33,283 bases of DNA from Ascidiaceihabitans sp. (lineage in GTDB: Bacteria > Pseudomonadota > Alphaproteobacteria > Rhodobacterales > Rhodobacteraceae), in assembly GCA_028825475.1 (NCBI GenBank), contig JAPKAB010000025.1, positions 1 to 33,283 on the forward strand. The letters are read 5' to 3'. Of the stretch, positions 26,604 to 33,283 are shown one piece after another. Position 1 is the stretch's first letter. Every line of letters starts with the position of its first letter. The notes under the pieces are model-generated. The model did not search any database, was not told the DNA's origin, and saw only the letters and a program-made list of their open reading frames with translations. The position numbers were made by a program, and so were the translations under genes.

Positions 26604-27045
26604 CGCCCAACTAGACGCGCCCGAGTTCACGTACCGCGCGATCGGGCGCAACTGGACCACCCTCATTGTCACTTTGTCAGTGTGGGTGGTTCTGGCTTTT
26701 CTATTGCTAAGGGTCGAAATGGCACCTTGGTTGGCGATGATCGTGTTCCTATTCACCCTACCCGCCGTCTATGACCTTATCAGCGCTCGCGCCTCTGGGA
26801 TCACGGTCAACGGCGATCAAATCGCATGGTATGCCGGGAAACGTGACAACAGCGTAGCCGCAAACCTGATCGATCACATTAAGCTGGACACAAGGTTGGA
26901 CCTGTCCGTGCGCTGCACACTGGTCCTGTCATCAGGGCAAAAGGTCAAAGTCCCGTTTGAAGCCTGCCCCAACCACCGCGCGCTGGAAACACAGCTCCAA
27001 GCGCATGGCTATGTCACACGGCGACAACACTTCGGGTTCGTCTAA
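26596..27045 (+). CDS. Two-helix membrane protein of unknown function
   Basis: 149 residues. Two adjacent membrane helices (about 21-40 and 43-62) are followed by a cytoplasmic or periplasmic beta-rich domain of about 85 residues (SGITVNGDQIAWYAGKRD, then LDLSVRCTLVLSSGQKVKVPFEA). I cannot assign a family. The ATG overlaps the end of pepN by eight bases, so the two genes are translationally coupled and probably functionally linked. It ends one base from the convergent transglycosylase gene. Confidence 0.75.
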   Translation: MPNAQLDAPEFTYRAIGRNWTTLIVTLSVWVVLAFLLLRVEMAPWLAMIVFLFTLPAVYDLISARASGITVNGDQIAWYAGKRDNSVAANLIDHIKLDTRLDLSVRCTLVLSSGQKVKVPFEACPNHRALETQLQAHGYVTRRQHFGFV

Positions 27046-27046
27046 C

Positions 27047-27690
27047 TTAAGGGCGTATACGTGGCCGCAGGTCATCCAATGGTGCACAGTATTGCTGTTT
27101 TTTTAGCCAATTTGCCATATCCGCACGTTTTGACGGCGAACGCATAGGGCCCCAATCCGCACTGACACCACGCCAACGCTTGTCCTTTGCATGGACCACA
27201 CCGTCACGGTTCACAGTAAATGCCATAATACGAACCGCACAGCTTAGATTGGCGGCCCCGTTCTTCAGTTCTTCGCCCGTACCTACGTTACACTTATACC
27301 CACGCGCTGTCGCGGGCAGGATTTGCAGCAAACCATACCACTTGCCACCGCCCCCCACTGCCTTAGGTCTATAGGTGCTTTCAAACTTTGCCAACGCAGA
27401 CATGAACCCTAACCAAAAAGCACGGCGATCTGCATCACTGGCCTCTGGATAATGCGGACACAAGTCTTTATATCACCTGGCACAATATCAACCAACGACT
27501 TGCCGTGGGTCTTAAGGGCCAACAGTGCCGCACGGTTCCACAGCAAATGGTCCGGTTGATGGGTCCAACGCGTGTTCGGCATGTTTGCTTCGCGTGTTGG
27601 CGCACGAAGGACTTCTGTTTCTTGTGCAAATGTCGGGGCTGCAACGGTGAAACTGGCAGCTAAAATAATTGAATAAATAAAATATCGCAT
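27047..27690 (-). pseudogene. SLT-domain lytic transglycosylase, frameshifted
   Basis: Two overlapping frames form one secreted SLT protein. The 5' part starts at the ATG at 27688-27690 with a signal peptide (MRYFIYSIILAASFTVAAPTFA). The 3' part has the catalytic Glu in SALAKFESTYRP, the GLLQILP motif and ANLSCAVRIM, all standard for soluble lytic transglycosylases that cleave peptidoglycan. The frame breaks at a three-T run (27467-27469); one extra A in the mRNA would read GDIKDLCPHYPEAS and give 214 residues. Either the gene is dead, or a base was missed in sequencing. The 5' frame remains open further upstream to 27744, but the signal peptide fits the later ATG. Confidence 0.8.
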
Positions 27691-27994
27691 AACGACCAGT
27701 CTGAAGCGGCGGACAGATATTAGCAAGTATCCCGAATTTCGCATTCTAACAGCTAAGGCGGAAAATATTGCTCATGATGGAAACCGGATAGGTAAACGAG
27801 GGCAAACAACTCACTCCCGTAAAACGAAGCAATTCACCAACCAAAGCGGGTATTAAGTCCAAATCGTCAAATTTCCTTAACTAATAGACGTTTTAGCCGC
27901 AGGATGGACCTTAAACTATCGCGCCAACGCCACGTTTACGCTCCAAACCGATGCCAAACATATCCTTGTAATTAAACGTTTTGGATTAGTAAAA
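27691..27994. other. Divergent intergenic region, no clear feature
   Basis: About 300 bp between the transglycosylase gene and the 436-aa gene. It must hold both promoters, but I see no consensus pair. A widely spaced inverted pair ACGTTTA (27932-27938) and TAAACGT (27973-27979) is present 34 bp apart, close to the start of the 436-aa gene. No RNA gene is visible. Confidence 0.4.
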
Positions 27995-29305
27995 ATGCAA
28001 TTGGCGCAAATCATATCATCGCGGTTCAAACCGCTTCAGTCCCGTTTCTCACGTAACAACGAGCAAACCATTATTGCACGTGATGGTGTCTGTCTTCCCG
28101 CTGGCCCTGTGGTACCAAAGCGGCCTAAAAATAGTTTAGCCAAAGCGCACAATAGTGATGTCCTAGAAATTCCCTGTCCCGATCCAACCGCTGAAGACCG
28201 TGAACGTGATTTCCATCAGCAACGTGGTCAACGCCTATCACGTCAGGAACAATGGGCCGAAATATCAAAAGCGATCCAAGCGGCAGACCGTTGTTTGCGT
28301 AAAACTGAAGGCGGCATGCCCGTTGCCGACCTCATTGGATTTGGTGCACGGGCTGATGTTGTAAACGCCTGCGAACACGCACTCATTTCTGGAAAACCTG
28401 AAAAAGATGCCCCAATGCTTGCTGGCATCGAAGAATTAGAAACTATTCTTGCTGAGAACCCATCCGATTATGCCATCGCGACTGTTGTTGCGCATGCGCA
28501 CATGGACATGGGATGGTCATGGCGCGGCAGCCGTTTTGACATAGACGTCAGCGAAACCAACCAAAATGCGTTTTGCGCCCATTTTGACCGCGCTGCCGAT
28601 ATTCTTGCCCCTTTCAACGAACTAAAACCAAAGCCCGCCTTCTTGGCAGCTGCAGAGTGCGTACAACGTTCAGGCCGTCAAGATGGAAACGCAAAGATCG
28701 CAGATGCTTATGCCACTTTGATCGACCTTGATCCCAGCAATGCGCGGATCATGCGTTCAATGGGCAATCACCTTCTACCACGTTGGTTTGGTGACTATGA
28801 CACTCTGGAGTTAGAGGCACGTCGCACGGCCGCTCGGACACAGGACACTTGGGGTGCTGGTGCATACACTTGGGTCCAATTCGACGCGATTGCTTGCGAT
28901 GACACCGCCTGTGCACGACTAGATATTGAATTCTTCGTTGATGGTTTACGTGACATTCTAAAGCGCACGAAAGACCAATACACAGTTAACCTTCTTGCGG
29001 CATATTGCGCCAACACTATGGGCAATGCGACCGGCGGCAACGATGAAGCTGACCAAATTCGTAGCCAGATCGGTGATTGTGCCAAATGGATTATCCGCGA
29101 ATATTTGACTGAGCTGCATCCAATGTTATGGGCGCACGCAGCACGTGGATTTGACAATAACCTGTTCGTTCGCTGTCCTGACCGCTTCGCAGCTTCAGGT
29201 GAAGCAGATGCACTTCGCATTATCGGCAACGTGTTCCGTCGTGATATTGCCAACGGAAACCGCATTGTTTTCACTGATGACGGGCCAATTTGCCAGCCAG
29301 CCTAA
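27995..29305 (+). CDS. Unassigned 436-aa helical protein
   Basis: 436 residues with no signal peptide or membrane helix that I can see. Residues 1-75 are basic and low in hydrophobics. From about 80 the sequence becomes alpha-helical with alternating A/L-rich and charged segments, for example the helices around 128-140, 205-225 and 248-262, which suggests tetratricopeptide-like pairs (AYATLIDLDPSNARIMRSMGNHLL is TPR-like). The product contains nine cysteines or so, unusual for a cytoplasmic protein. I recognise no enzymatic motif. It is transcribed towards the 173-aa gene and overlaps it at the stop codons. The ribosome site is weak (GGAT eight bases upstream). Confidence 0.75.
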   Translation: MQLAQIISSRFKPLQSRFSRNNEQTIIARDGVCLPAGPVVPKRPKNSLAKAHNSDVLEIPCPDPTAEDRERDFHQQRGQRLSRQEQWAEISKAIQAADRCLRKTEGGMPVADLIGFGARADVVNACEHALISGKPEKDAPMLAGIEELETILAENPSDYAIATVVAHAHMDMGWSWRGSRFDIDVSETNQNAFCAHFDRAADILAPFNELKPKPAFLAAAECVQRSGRQDGNAKIADAYATLIDLDPSNARIMRSMGNHLLPRWFGDYDTLELEARRTAARTQDTWGAGAYTWVQFDAIACDDTACARLDIEFFVDGLRDILKRTKDQYTVNLLAAYCANTMGNATGGNDEADQIRSQIGDCAKWIIREYLTELHPMLWAHAARGFDNNLFVRCPDRFAASGEADALRIIGNVFRRDIANGNRIVFTDDGPICQPA

Positions 29306-29823
29306 GTGTTTCGGGACAACCGACGCACAGCAGCACCCAATAACAATCGCGAATATATAAGATGCGCCCCCATCAGGCTATCAAGAACCCAACCGACTTT
29401 AGGAGTTTTCCCCTCAACCTTTGATGGGCGTGGCACTAAAACTGAACCAAAATACAACCGTGTTCCGCTATCCAGAGGTTGAACCATTAACCAAGACTTC
29501 GTCCCACCAGCAGATAACAATATCTGCGTGTCTAGGCGTGCCTCAACCTGCCACACGGAAATGCGATCCACCTGCCCCATAGACAGTGCTGTAATATCCG
29601 TGTCGCGCAACCGTCCAGATGGTGCCAAAGACAATACCAACCGTTCAAGGCGAAACAAAGGTGTTTTGTAAAAGGCCTCGATTAAATCAGACAGGTCCAC
29701 CACTTTTGAAACTTCAGCGCTAAAGCAATCCGTTACGTACCCCTCCAGCATCGACTGTTCTGAAATTAAACTGTGCTCTGGCTGAAGGGCTGCTGTGACG
29801 TTTCCCATACTCAAAAACTCCAA
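29302..29823 (-). CDS. Unassigned 173-aa protein
   Basis: 173 residues, no signal peptide. The order of elements (helix with FYKTPLFRLERLVL, ISVWQVEARLDTQILLS, SWLMVQPLDSGTRLYFGSVLVP, then a C-terminal helix MGAHLIYSRLLLGAAVRRL) suggests a small alpha+beta ligand-binding fold, perhaps SRPBCC/DUF2867-like; this is a shape impression, not an identification. The start may be the second ATG at 29808 (MGNVTAAL). The gene is convergent with the 436-aa gene (stop codons overlap) and divergent from gatB. Confidence 0.65.
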   Translation of the reverse strand: MEFLSMGNVTAALQPEHSLISEQSMLEGYVTDCFSAEVSKVVDLSDLIEAFYKTPLFRLERLVLSLAPSGRLRDTDITALSMGQVDRISVWQVEARLDTQILLSAGGTKSWLMVQPLDSGTRLYFGSVLVPRPSKVEGKTPKVGWVLDSLMGAHLIYSRLLLGAAVRRLSRNT

Positions 29824-30015
29824 ACAAACTGCAATACTGCATAAAAGAATTAAGCCTGAGTGCTCCCCTTGAAAAAGTCGATGCGGCGAAATGGCGTGAG
29901 AAAGCCGTTGGGTATCAAAGTTAACGAAGGTTGCGGTGCCAGATCACCTAGTCCCCCCTTGCTCCTCTGCCCCCCCTGGCCTAAAACCGCCTTGCTACGT
30001 TGCGCACAGGAGACG

Positions 30016-31533
30016 ATGATGCTTGATCTGACTTACGAATTGCCAAAAATCAAAACGATTGCAGGAGCCAAACATGACTGGGAACTGGTCATTGGTCTGG
30101 AAGTGCACGCGCAGGTCAGCTCGAACTCCAAGCTATTTTCAGGTGCCTCTACGAAATTTGGTGCAGAACCAAATTCAAACGTGGCCTTCGTGGATGCCGC
30201 CATGCCTGGCATGTTGCCCGTAATCAACGAATATTGCATCGAACAAACGGTCCGCACAGGTCTTGGCCTGAACGCAGAAATTCACCTAAAATCCGCGTTT
30301 GACCGCAAAAACTATTTCTACCCCGATTTGCCGCAAGGTTACCAAATCTCCCAGCTGTACGAACCGATCGTCGGTGAAGGCGAAGTTTTGGTTGAACTTG
30401 GCGACGGGACAGCACGCACCGTGCGCGTTGAACGTATCCACATGGAACAAGATGCCGGAAAATCCATCCACGATATGGACCCGAACATGTCATTCGTAGA
30501 TTTGAACCGTACAGGCGTTTGCCTGATGGAAATCGTGTCCAAACCAGACATTCGCAGCCCTGAAGAGGCCGCAGCCTATGTCGCAAAAATCCGCCAGATC
30601 GTCCAGTATTTGGGCACGTCTGATGGCAACATGCAAAACGGTAACCTTCGGGCTGACGTAAACGTATCTGTCTGCCGCGCTGGTGATTACGAAAAATTCC
30701 GTGAAAATGGCGATGATTTCTCGTACCTTGGCACGCGCTGCGAGCTGAAGAACATGAACTCAATGCGCTTTATCCAAGCGGCAATTATGGCCGAAGCTAA
30801 ACGCCAAATCGGTGAATTGGAAAACGGCCGTAAAATTCAGCAAAATACCATTGCATGGAACCCAGACACGGGTGAGATTTCACCGCTGCGTTCTAAAGAA
30901 GAAGCGCATGATTATCGCTATTTCCCGGATCCAGACTTGTTGCCTTTGGAAATTGAGCAAGAATGGGTTGATGATATCAAAGCCAACTTGCCAGAGCTGC
31001 CAGACGCAAAAAAGGCACGCTTCATCAATGACTTTAAACTGTCAGACTATGACGCATCCGTTTTAACCGCTGACGTTCAAACCGCTGGTTACTTTGAAGA
31101 AGTCGCAAATGGCCGTGATGGCAAGATGTCAGCCAACTGGGTGATCAACGAATTGTTTGGTCGCCTGAAAAAAGACGACAAAGGCATCACAGAAAGCCCT
31201 GTAACGCCTGCCCAATTGGGTGGCGTTATTGATCTGATTTCATCTGACGCGATCAGCGGCAAGATTGCTAAAGACCTATTTGAAATCGTCTACACTGAAG
31301 GTGGTGATCCCTCTGAGATCGTGGAAGCCAAAGGCATGAAACAAGTCACCGACCTTGGTCCGATCCAAGCGGCCTTGGACGAAATCATTGCGGCAAATCC
31401 GGATCAAGTGACCAAAGCGCTTGAGAACCCAAAGCTTGCTGGCTGGTTCGTAGGTCAAGTTATGAAAGCTACTGGCGGCAAAGCCAATCCAAAGGCTGTG
31501 AACGAGTTGGTTGCCAAAACCCTTAAATGCTAG
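30016..31533 (+). CDS. gatB: Asp-tRNA(Asn)/Glu-tRNA(Gln) amidotransferase subunit B
   Basis: 505 residues, normal for GatB. It has [20 protein letters not shown] at the N-terminus, the catalytic-cradle signature [18 protein letters not shown], and the C-terminal YqeY-like tail domain (from about 360, [14 protein letters not shown] onward). In the GatCAB complex it kinases and amidates Glu-tRNA(Gln) or Asp-tRNA(Asn). GGAGACG just before the tandem ATGATG at 30016-30021 sets the start; either ATG could be used. The frame runs open to 29860, but that extension is proline- and arginine-rich and lacks a ribosome site. gatA and gatC are not in the window. The gene is monocistronic with its own terminator. 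Confidence 0.97.
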   Translation: MMLDLTYELPKIKTIAGAKHDWELVIGLEVHAQVSSNSKLFSGASTKFGAEPNSNVAFVDAAMPGMLPVINEYCIEQTVRTGLGLNAEIHLKSAFDRKNYFYPDLPQGYQISQLYEPIVGEGEVLVELGDGTARTVRVERIHMEQDAGKSIHDMDPNMSFVDLNRTGVCLMEIVSKPDIRSPEEAAAYVAKIRQIVQYLGTSDGNMQNGNLRADVNVSVCRAGDYEKFRENGDDFSYLGTRCELKNMNSMRFIQAAIMAEAKRQIGELENGRKIQQNTIAWNPDTGEISPLRSKEEAHDYRYFPDPDLLPLEIEQEWVDDIKANLPELPDAKKARFINDFKLSDYDASVLTADVQTAGYFEEVANGRDGKMSANWVINELFGRLKKDDKGITESPVTPAQLGGVIDLISSDAISGKIAKDLFEIVYTEGGDPSEIVEAKGMKQVTDLGPIQAALDEIIAANPDQVTKALENPKLAGWFVGQVMKATGGKANPKAVNELVAKTLKC

Positions 31534-31565
31534 GATCAGTCCACCAAACACTGCTATCAAATTTT

Positions 31566-31595
31566 ATCAAGCGGCAGAGCAATCTGCCGCTTGAT
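31566..31595 (+). terminator. Terminator of gatB
   Basis: A 13-bp perfect stem (ATCAAGCGGCAGA / TCTGCCGCTTGAT) with a GCAA tetraloop, about 33 bases after the gatB stop. TGCGTTTT follows, so a short T-run is present. A strong intrinsic terminator. Confidence 0.85.
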
Positions 31596-31700
31596 TGCGT
31601 TTTAACGGCAACCAAACCAACACATTCATTGTTGTAAAATGAACACGCGAAAATTCGTTCAACTCAAAAGTCTTGGCTCACAATGAATTACAACCTAGCA

Positions 31701-31721
31701 TTGTTTCAAATTCCGAAACAA
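31701..31721. promoter_or_regulatory. Inverted repeat upstream of the HlyC-like gene
   Basis: TTGTTTC-AAATTCC-GAAACAA: perfect 7-bp arms with a 7-bp spacer, ending 13 bp before the first possible start codon. This is a typical size and layout for a dimeric repressor site. The surrounding 31534-31734 region is otherwise AT-rich and contains the gatB terminator. No consensus promoter is evident. Confidence 0.5.
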
Positions 31722-31734
31722 AAAAAGATACGGA

Positions 31735-32244
31735 ATGAGCAGGTTAAAAAACGCACAACAACACCCGATGGGTGCTGAAAGTGCACAAAATCAGAATGAT
31801 ACGCAAATGGCCTCCTTTGGGAGACTGAGTATGCTTGCCTCCTATTGCCCCCTGCACAAAAAATTCCCGGTTCAGGCCTTATCGCGATTGTTTATCCCTG
31901 CCATCAACAATGACACCATTCGCTTCTTCACAAATGACGGCGATCAAGTCTGCGCTGCCTTGATTTGGGCACGCCTTTCAGACGAGGTGAGCCAGCGCAT
32001 GATCTATGATCAGGTTCCACCGACCGAAAAGGATTGGACCAGCGGTACAAACCTATGGTTCCTCGATATTCTTGCGCCCTTTGGTCACGGCAGAATGGTT
32101 GCACGACATATTGCGCGTACCCCACCCGAAGGACCGTTCTATTTCGCGCGTTTGGGCAAAGGTGGACGAACCCGCAAGGTGGTGCGCGGCGACTCGTCAG
32201 TGAGCAAGAACCGTGTGCACTCCTTCCACTTAGACCTCGAATAG
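31735..32244 (+). CDS. Toxin-activating protein lysine acyltransferase (HlyC-like)
   Basis: 169 residues of the HlyC/RTX acyltransferase family. The catalytic His is H41 in CPLHKKFP (HlyC: SPLH, His23). The partner Asp is D111 in WFLDILAPFGHG (HlyC: FIDWIAPFGD, Asp92); the spacing of 70 versus 69 agrees. EKDWTSGTNLWFLD matches the strongly conserved EDWTSG block. Such enzymes move a fatty acyl chain from acyl carrier protein to internal lysines of a secreted protein. The start may lie later, at 31807 (MASFGRL), which fits the family N-terminus better; neither has a good ribosome site. It is followed after 16 bp by the VCBS-Hint gene, so that product is the likely substrate. Confidence 0.88.
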   Translation: MSRLKNAQQHPMGAESAQNQNDTQMASFGRLSMLASYCPLHKKFPVQALSRLFIPAINNDTIRFFTNDGDQVCAALIWARLSDEVSQRMIYDQVPPTEKDWTSGTNLWFLDILAPFGHGRMVARHIARTPPEGPFYFARLGKGGRTRKVVRGDSSVSKNRVHSFHLDLE

Positions 32245-32260
32245 GATGTAGGAGCAGACA

Positions 32261-33214
32261 ATGGGCTTTCCACAACCAGATACAGGTGCCGTAACCGAAG
32301 ACGCAGGGATCGTGGGCGGTTTTCTAACTGCGACGGGCGACATCAACTTTGGCCCCTTCGTTAACAATGACGCAGGCCAGTGGACGGCAGAAACCATATC
32401 TGGGGCATATGGCTCCACCCTTGTGATTGATGACGACGGTGTATGGACCTACAGCGCAAACAACGCCAACGCGTCCATTCAGGCCCTCAATATGGGCGAA
32501 ACGCTGACTGAGGTTTTCACAGCCACCTCAACAAACGGCACCTCAACCATCACCATCACCATCAACGGCACCGATGAACCACCGTGTTTCGTTGCTGGCA
32601 CTTTGATCGACACCCCATACGGCCCACGCCCAATTGAAGACCTGCGCGCAGGCGATCAGGTGATAACCCGTGACAATGGGATTCAACGGATTTCATGGGC
32701 AGGATCACGCGATATTCAGCTTGGGATCGGGTCAAAATTCGATGCACTGCAGCCAATCCGCGTTTCAAAGGGCTCTCTTGGCCCTGGCTTACCTGACCGC
32801 GACCTGTGGTTTTCGCCCATGCACCGTTTGCTGATTAAAGATCCAACCGTTTCTCTGATCACCGGAAGCAACGAAGTGTTCTGCGCTGCGAAACATTTGG
32901 TGAATGGCCAAACAATCGTAAAAGAGACCCGCAGCAATGTCTGCTATCATCATCTCATGTTTGAAGAGCATCAAGTTTTGGTTACAAGCGGATGTGATAG
33001 CGAAAGCTTTTATCCTGGCGCGATCGGCCTAGACGGTTTTGAAGATGAAACACGCGAAGAGGTCTTAGGGTTGTTCCCAGAGCTGCGCACCCTACCCGAC
33101 AACTATGGCCGTCTTGCCCGTCAGGTTGTCAAAAAGCACGAAGCGAACCTGATCCGTGAACGTTTCACCCCTGCACAGGTATTCTGGAACAATCTGATAA
33201 ACCGCGCAGCTTAA
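32261..33214 (+). CDS. VCBS-repeat / Hint-domain protein
   Basis: 317 residues with two parts. Residues ~10-105 form one VCBS adhesion-type repeat (VTEDAGIVGG, GQWTAETISGAYG, LVIDDDGVWTYSANN, LTEVFTATSTNGTSTITITING). Residues ~109-260 form a Hint domain of the type common in roseobacters: PPCFVAGTLIDTPYGPRPIEDLRAGD with the start cysteine C109, WFSPMHRLLI (H188), EEHQVLVTSGCDSESFYPG near the end. Hint domains derive from intein/hedgehog autoprocessing modules; C109 and H188 would be the key residues. VCBS repeats are usual in large secreted or surface proteins. No Sec signal is present, so export would be by a type I system that is not in view. AGGAG seven bases upstream of the ATG supports the start. 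The stop is 69 bp from the window edge. Confidence 0.9.
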   Translation: MGFPQPDTGAVTEDAGIVGGFLTATGDINFGPFVNNDAGQWTAETISGAYGSTLVIDDDGVWTYSANNANASIQALNMGETLTEVFTATSTNGTSTITITINGTDEPPCFVAGTLIDTPYGPRPIEDLRAGDQVITRDNGIQRISWAGSRDIQLGIGSKFDALQPIRVSKGSLGPGLPDRDLWFSPMHRLLIKDPTVSLITGSNEVFCAAKHLVNGQTIVKETRSNVCYHHLMFEEHQVLVTSGCDSESFYPGAIGLDGFEDETREEVLGLFPELRTLPDNYGRLARQVVKKHEANLIRERFTPAQVFWNNLINRAA

Positions 33215-33283
33215 GTGCTGCCAATAACTTAACACTTCGTCAGGCGGTTTCACTGATCGGGAGTGCAGACGCAATTTCCCTAC

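Noticed and set aside
27932..27979. ACGTTTA / TAAACGT inverted pair as an operator
   Set aside because: The arms are 34 bp apart in AT-rich DNA, so chance occurrence is likely; mentioned only in the intergenic entry.
29845..29950. Plus-strand frame ending [15 protein letters not shown] just before gatB
   Set aside because: It looks protein-like, as if the tail of a lost gene, but there is no start codon in frame and it overlaps the promoter region between two divergent genes. Not enough to call a remnant.
29860..30015. 52-residue N-terminal extension of GatB
   Set aside because: Rich in proline, leucine and arginine from C-rich DNA, absent from the family, and without a ribosome site; GGAGACG before 30016 marks the real start.

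Overview
The window looks like a chromosomal segment of a marine alphaproteobacterium, most likely Rhodobacteraceae (roseobacter group). This rests on protein resemblance: PntAB, a DUF3422 protein, a Hint-domain secreted protein, a 'CLDAGGRW'-type mini membrane protein, malate synthase G with GlcG/HbpS, and a Rhodobacteraceae-type SLT transglycosylase. It is an inference without database support. There are no rRNA or tRNA genes, CRISPR arrays or intact insertion sequences.

Layout. 28-1345 (minus) is a rearranged patch: a mini membrane protein, a 3' remnant of an M20 amidohydrolase, and an FkbM-type methyltransferase gene carrying a one-base frameshift. The patch is bounded by a 208-bp direct repeat. 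1352-12302 is a peptide/N-acyl-amino-acid use locus. On the minus strand it has two tandem M20D amidohydrolases, a DadA-like FAD oxidase, an ArgE-like deacylase and a fused two-domain ABC ATPase. Divergently on the plus strand it has the binding protein and two permeases. The likely logic is uptake, removal of the acyl group, then oxidation of the freed amino acid.

12306-16283 holds a REP-like hairpin, a low-GC orphan gene, a VOC protein, a DUF2322-like protein, an EamA/DMT transporter with an unusual array of CTGYACAG palindromes upstream, and a DUF3422 membrane protein. 16464-19484 is pntAB (proton-translocating transhydrogenase). 19719-23782 (minus) reads glcB, glcG/hbpS, a class I glutamine amidotransferase and a RAYT-family protein whose catalytic residues are replaced.

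23872-27690 holds a doubtful small ORF, pepN with an overlapping two-TM membrane protein gene, and a convergent SLT lytic transglycosylase broken by a one-base frameshift. 27995-29823 has two convergent genes that I cannot assign. 30016-31595 is gatB with a strong terminator.

The window ends with an HlyC-type protein lysine acyltransferase directly followed by a VCBS-Hint protein (31735-33214). This pair is the best candidate for an under-described system: an RTX-toxin-type acylase next to an autoprocessing-type domain protein, with no RTX toxin or type I exporter in view. Other strong leads are the operator array at 14865-14966 and the apparently domesticated RAYT.
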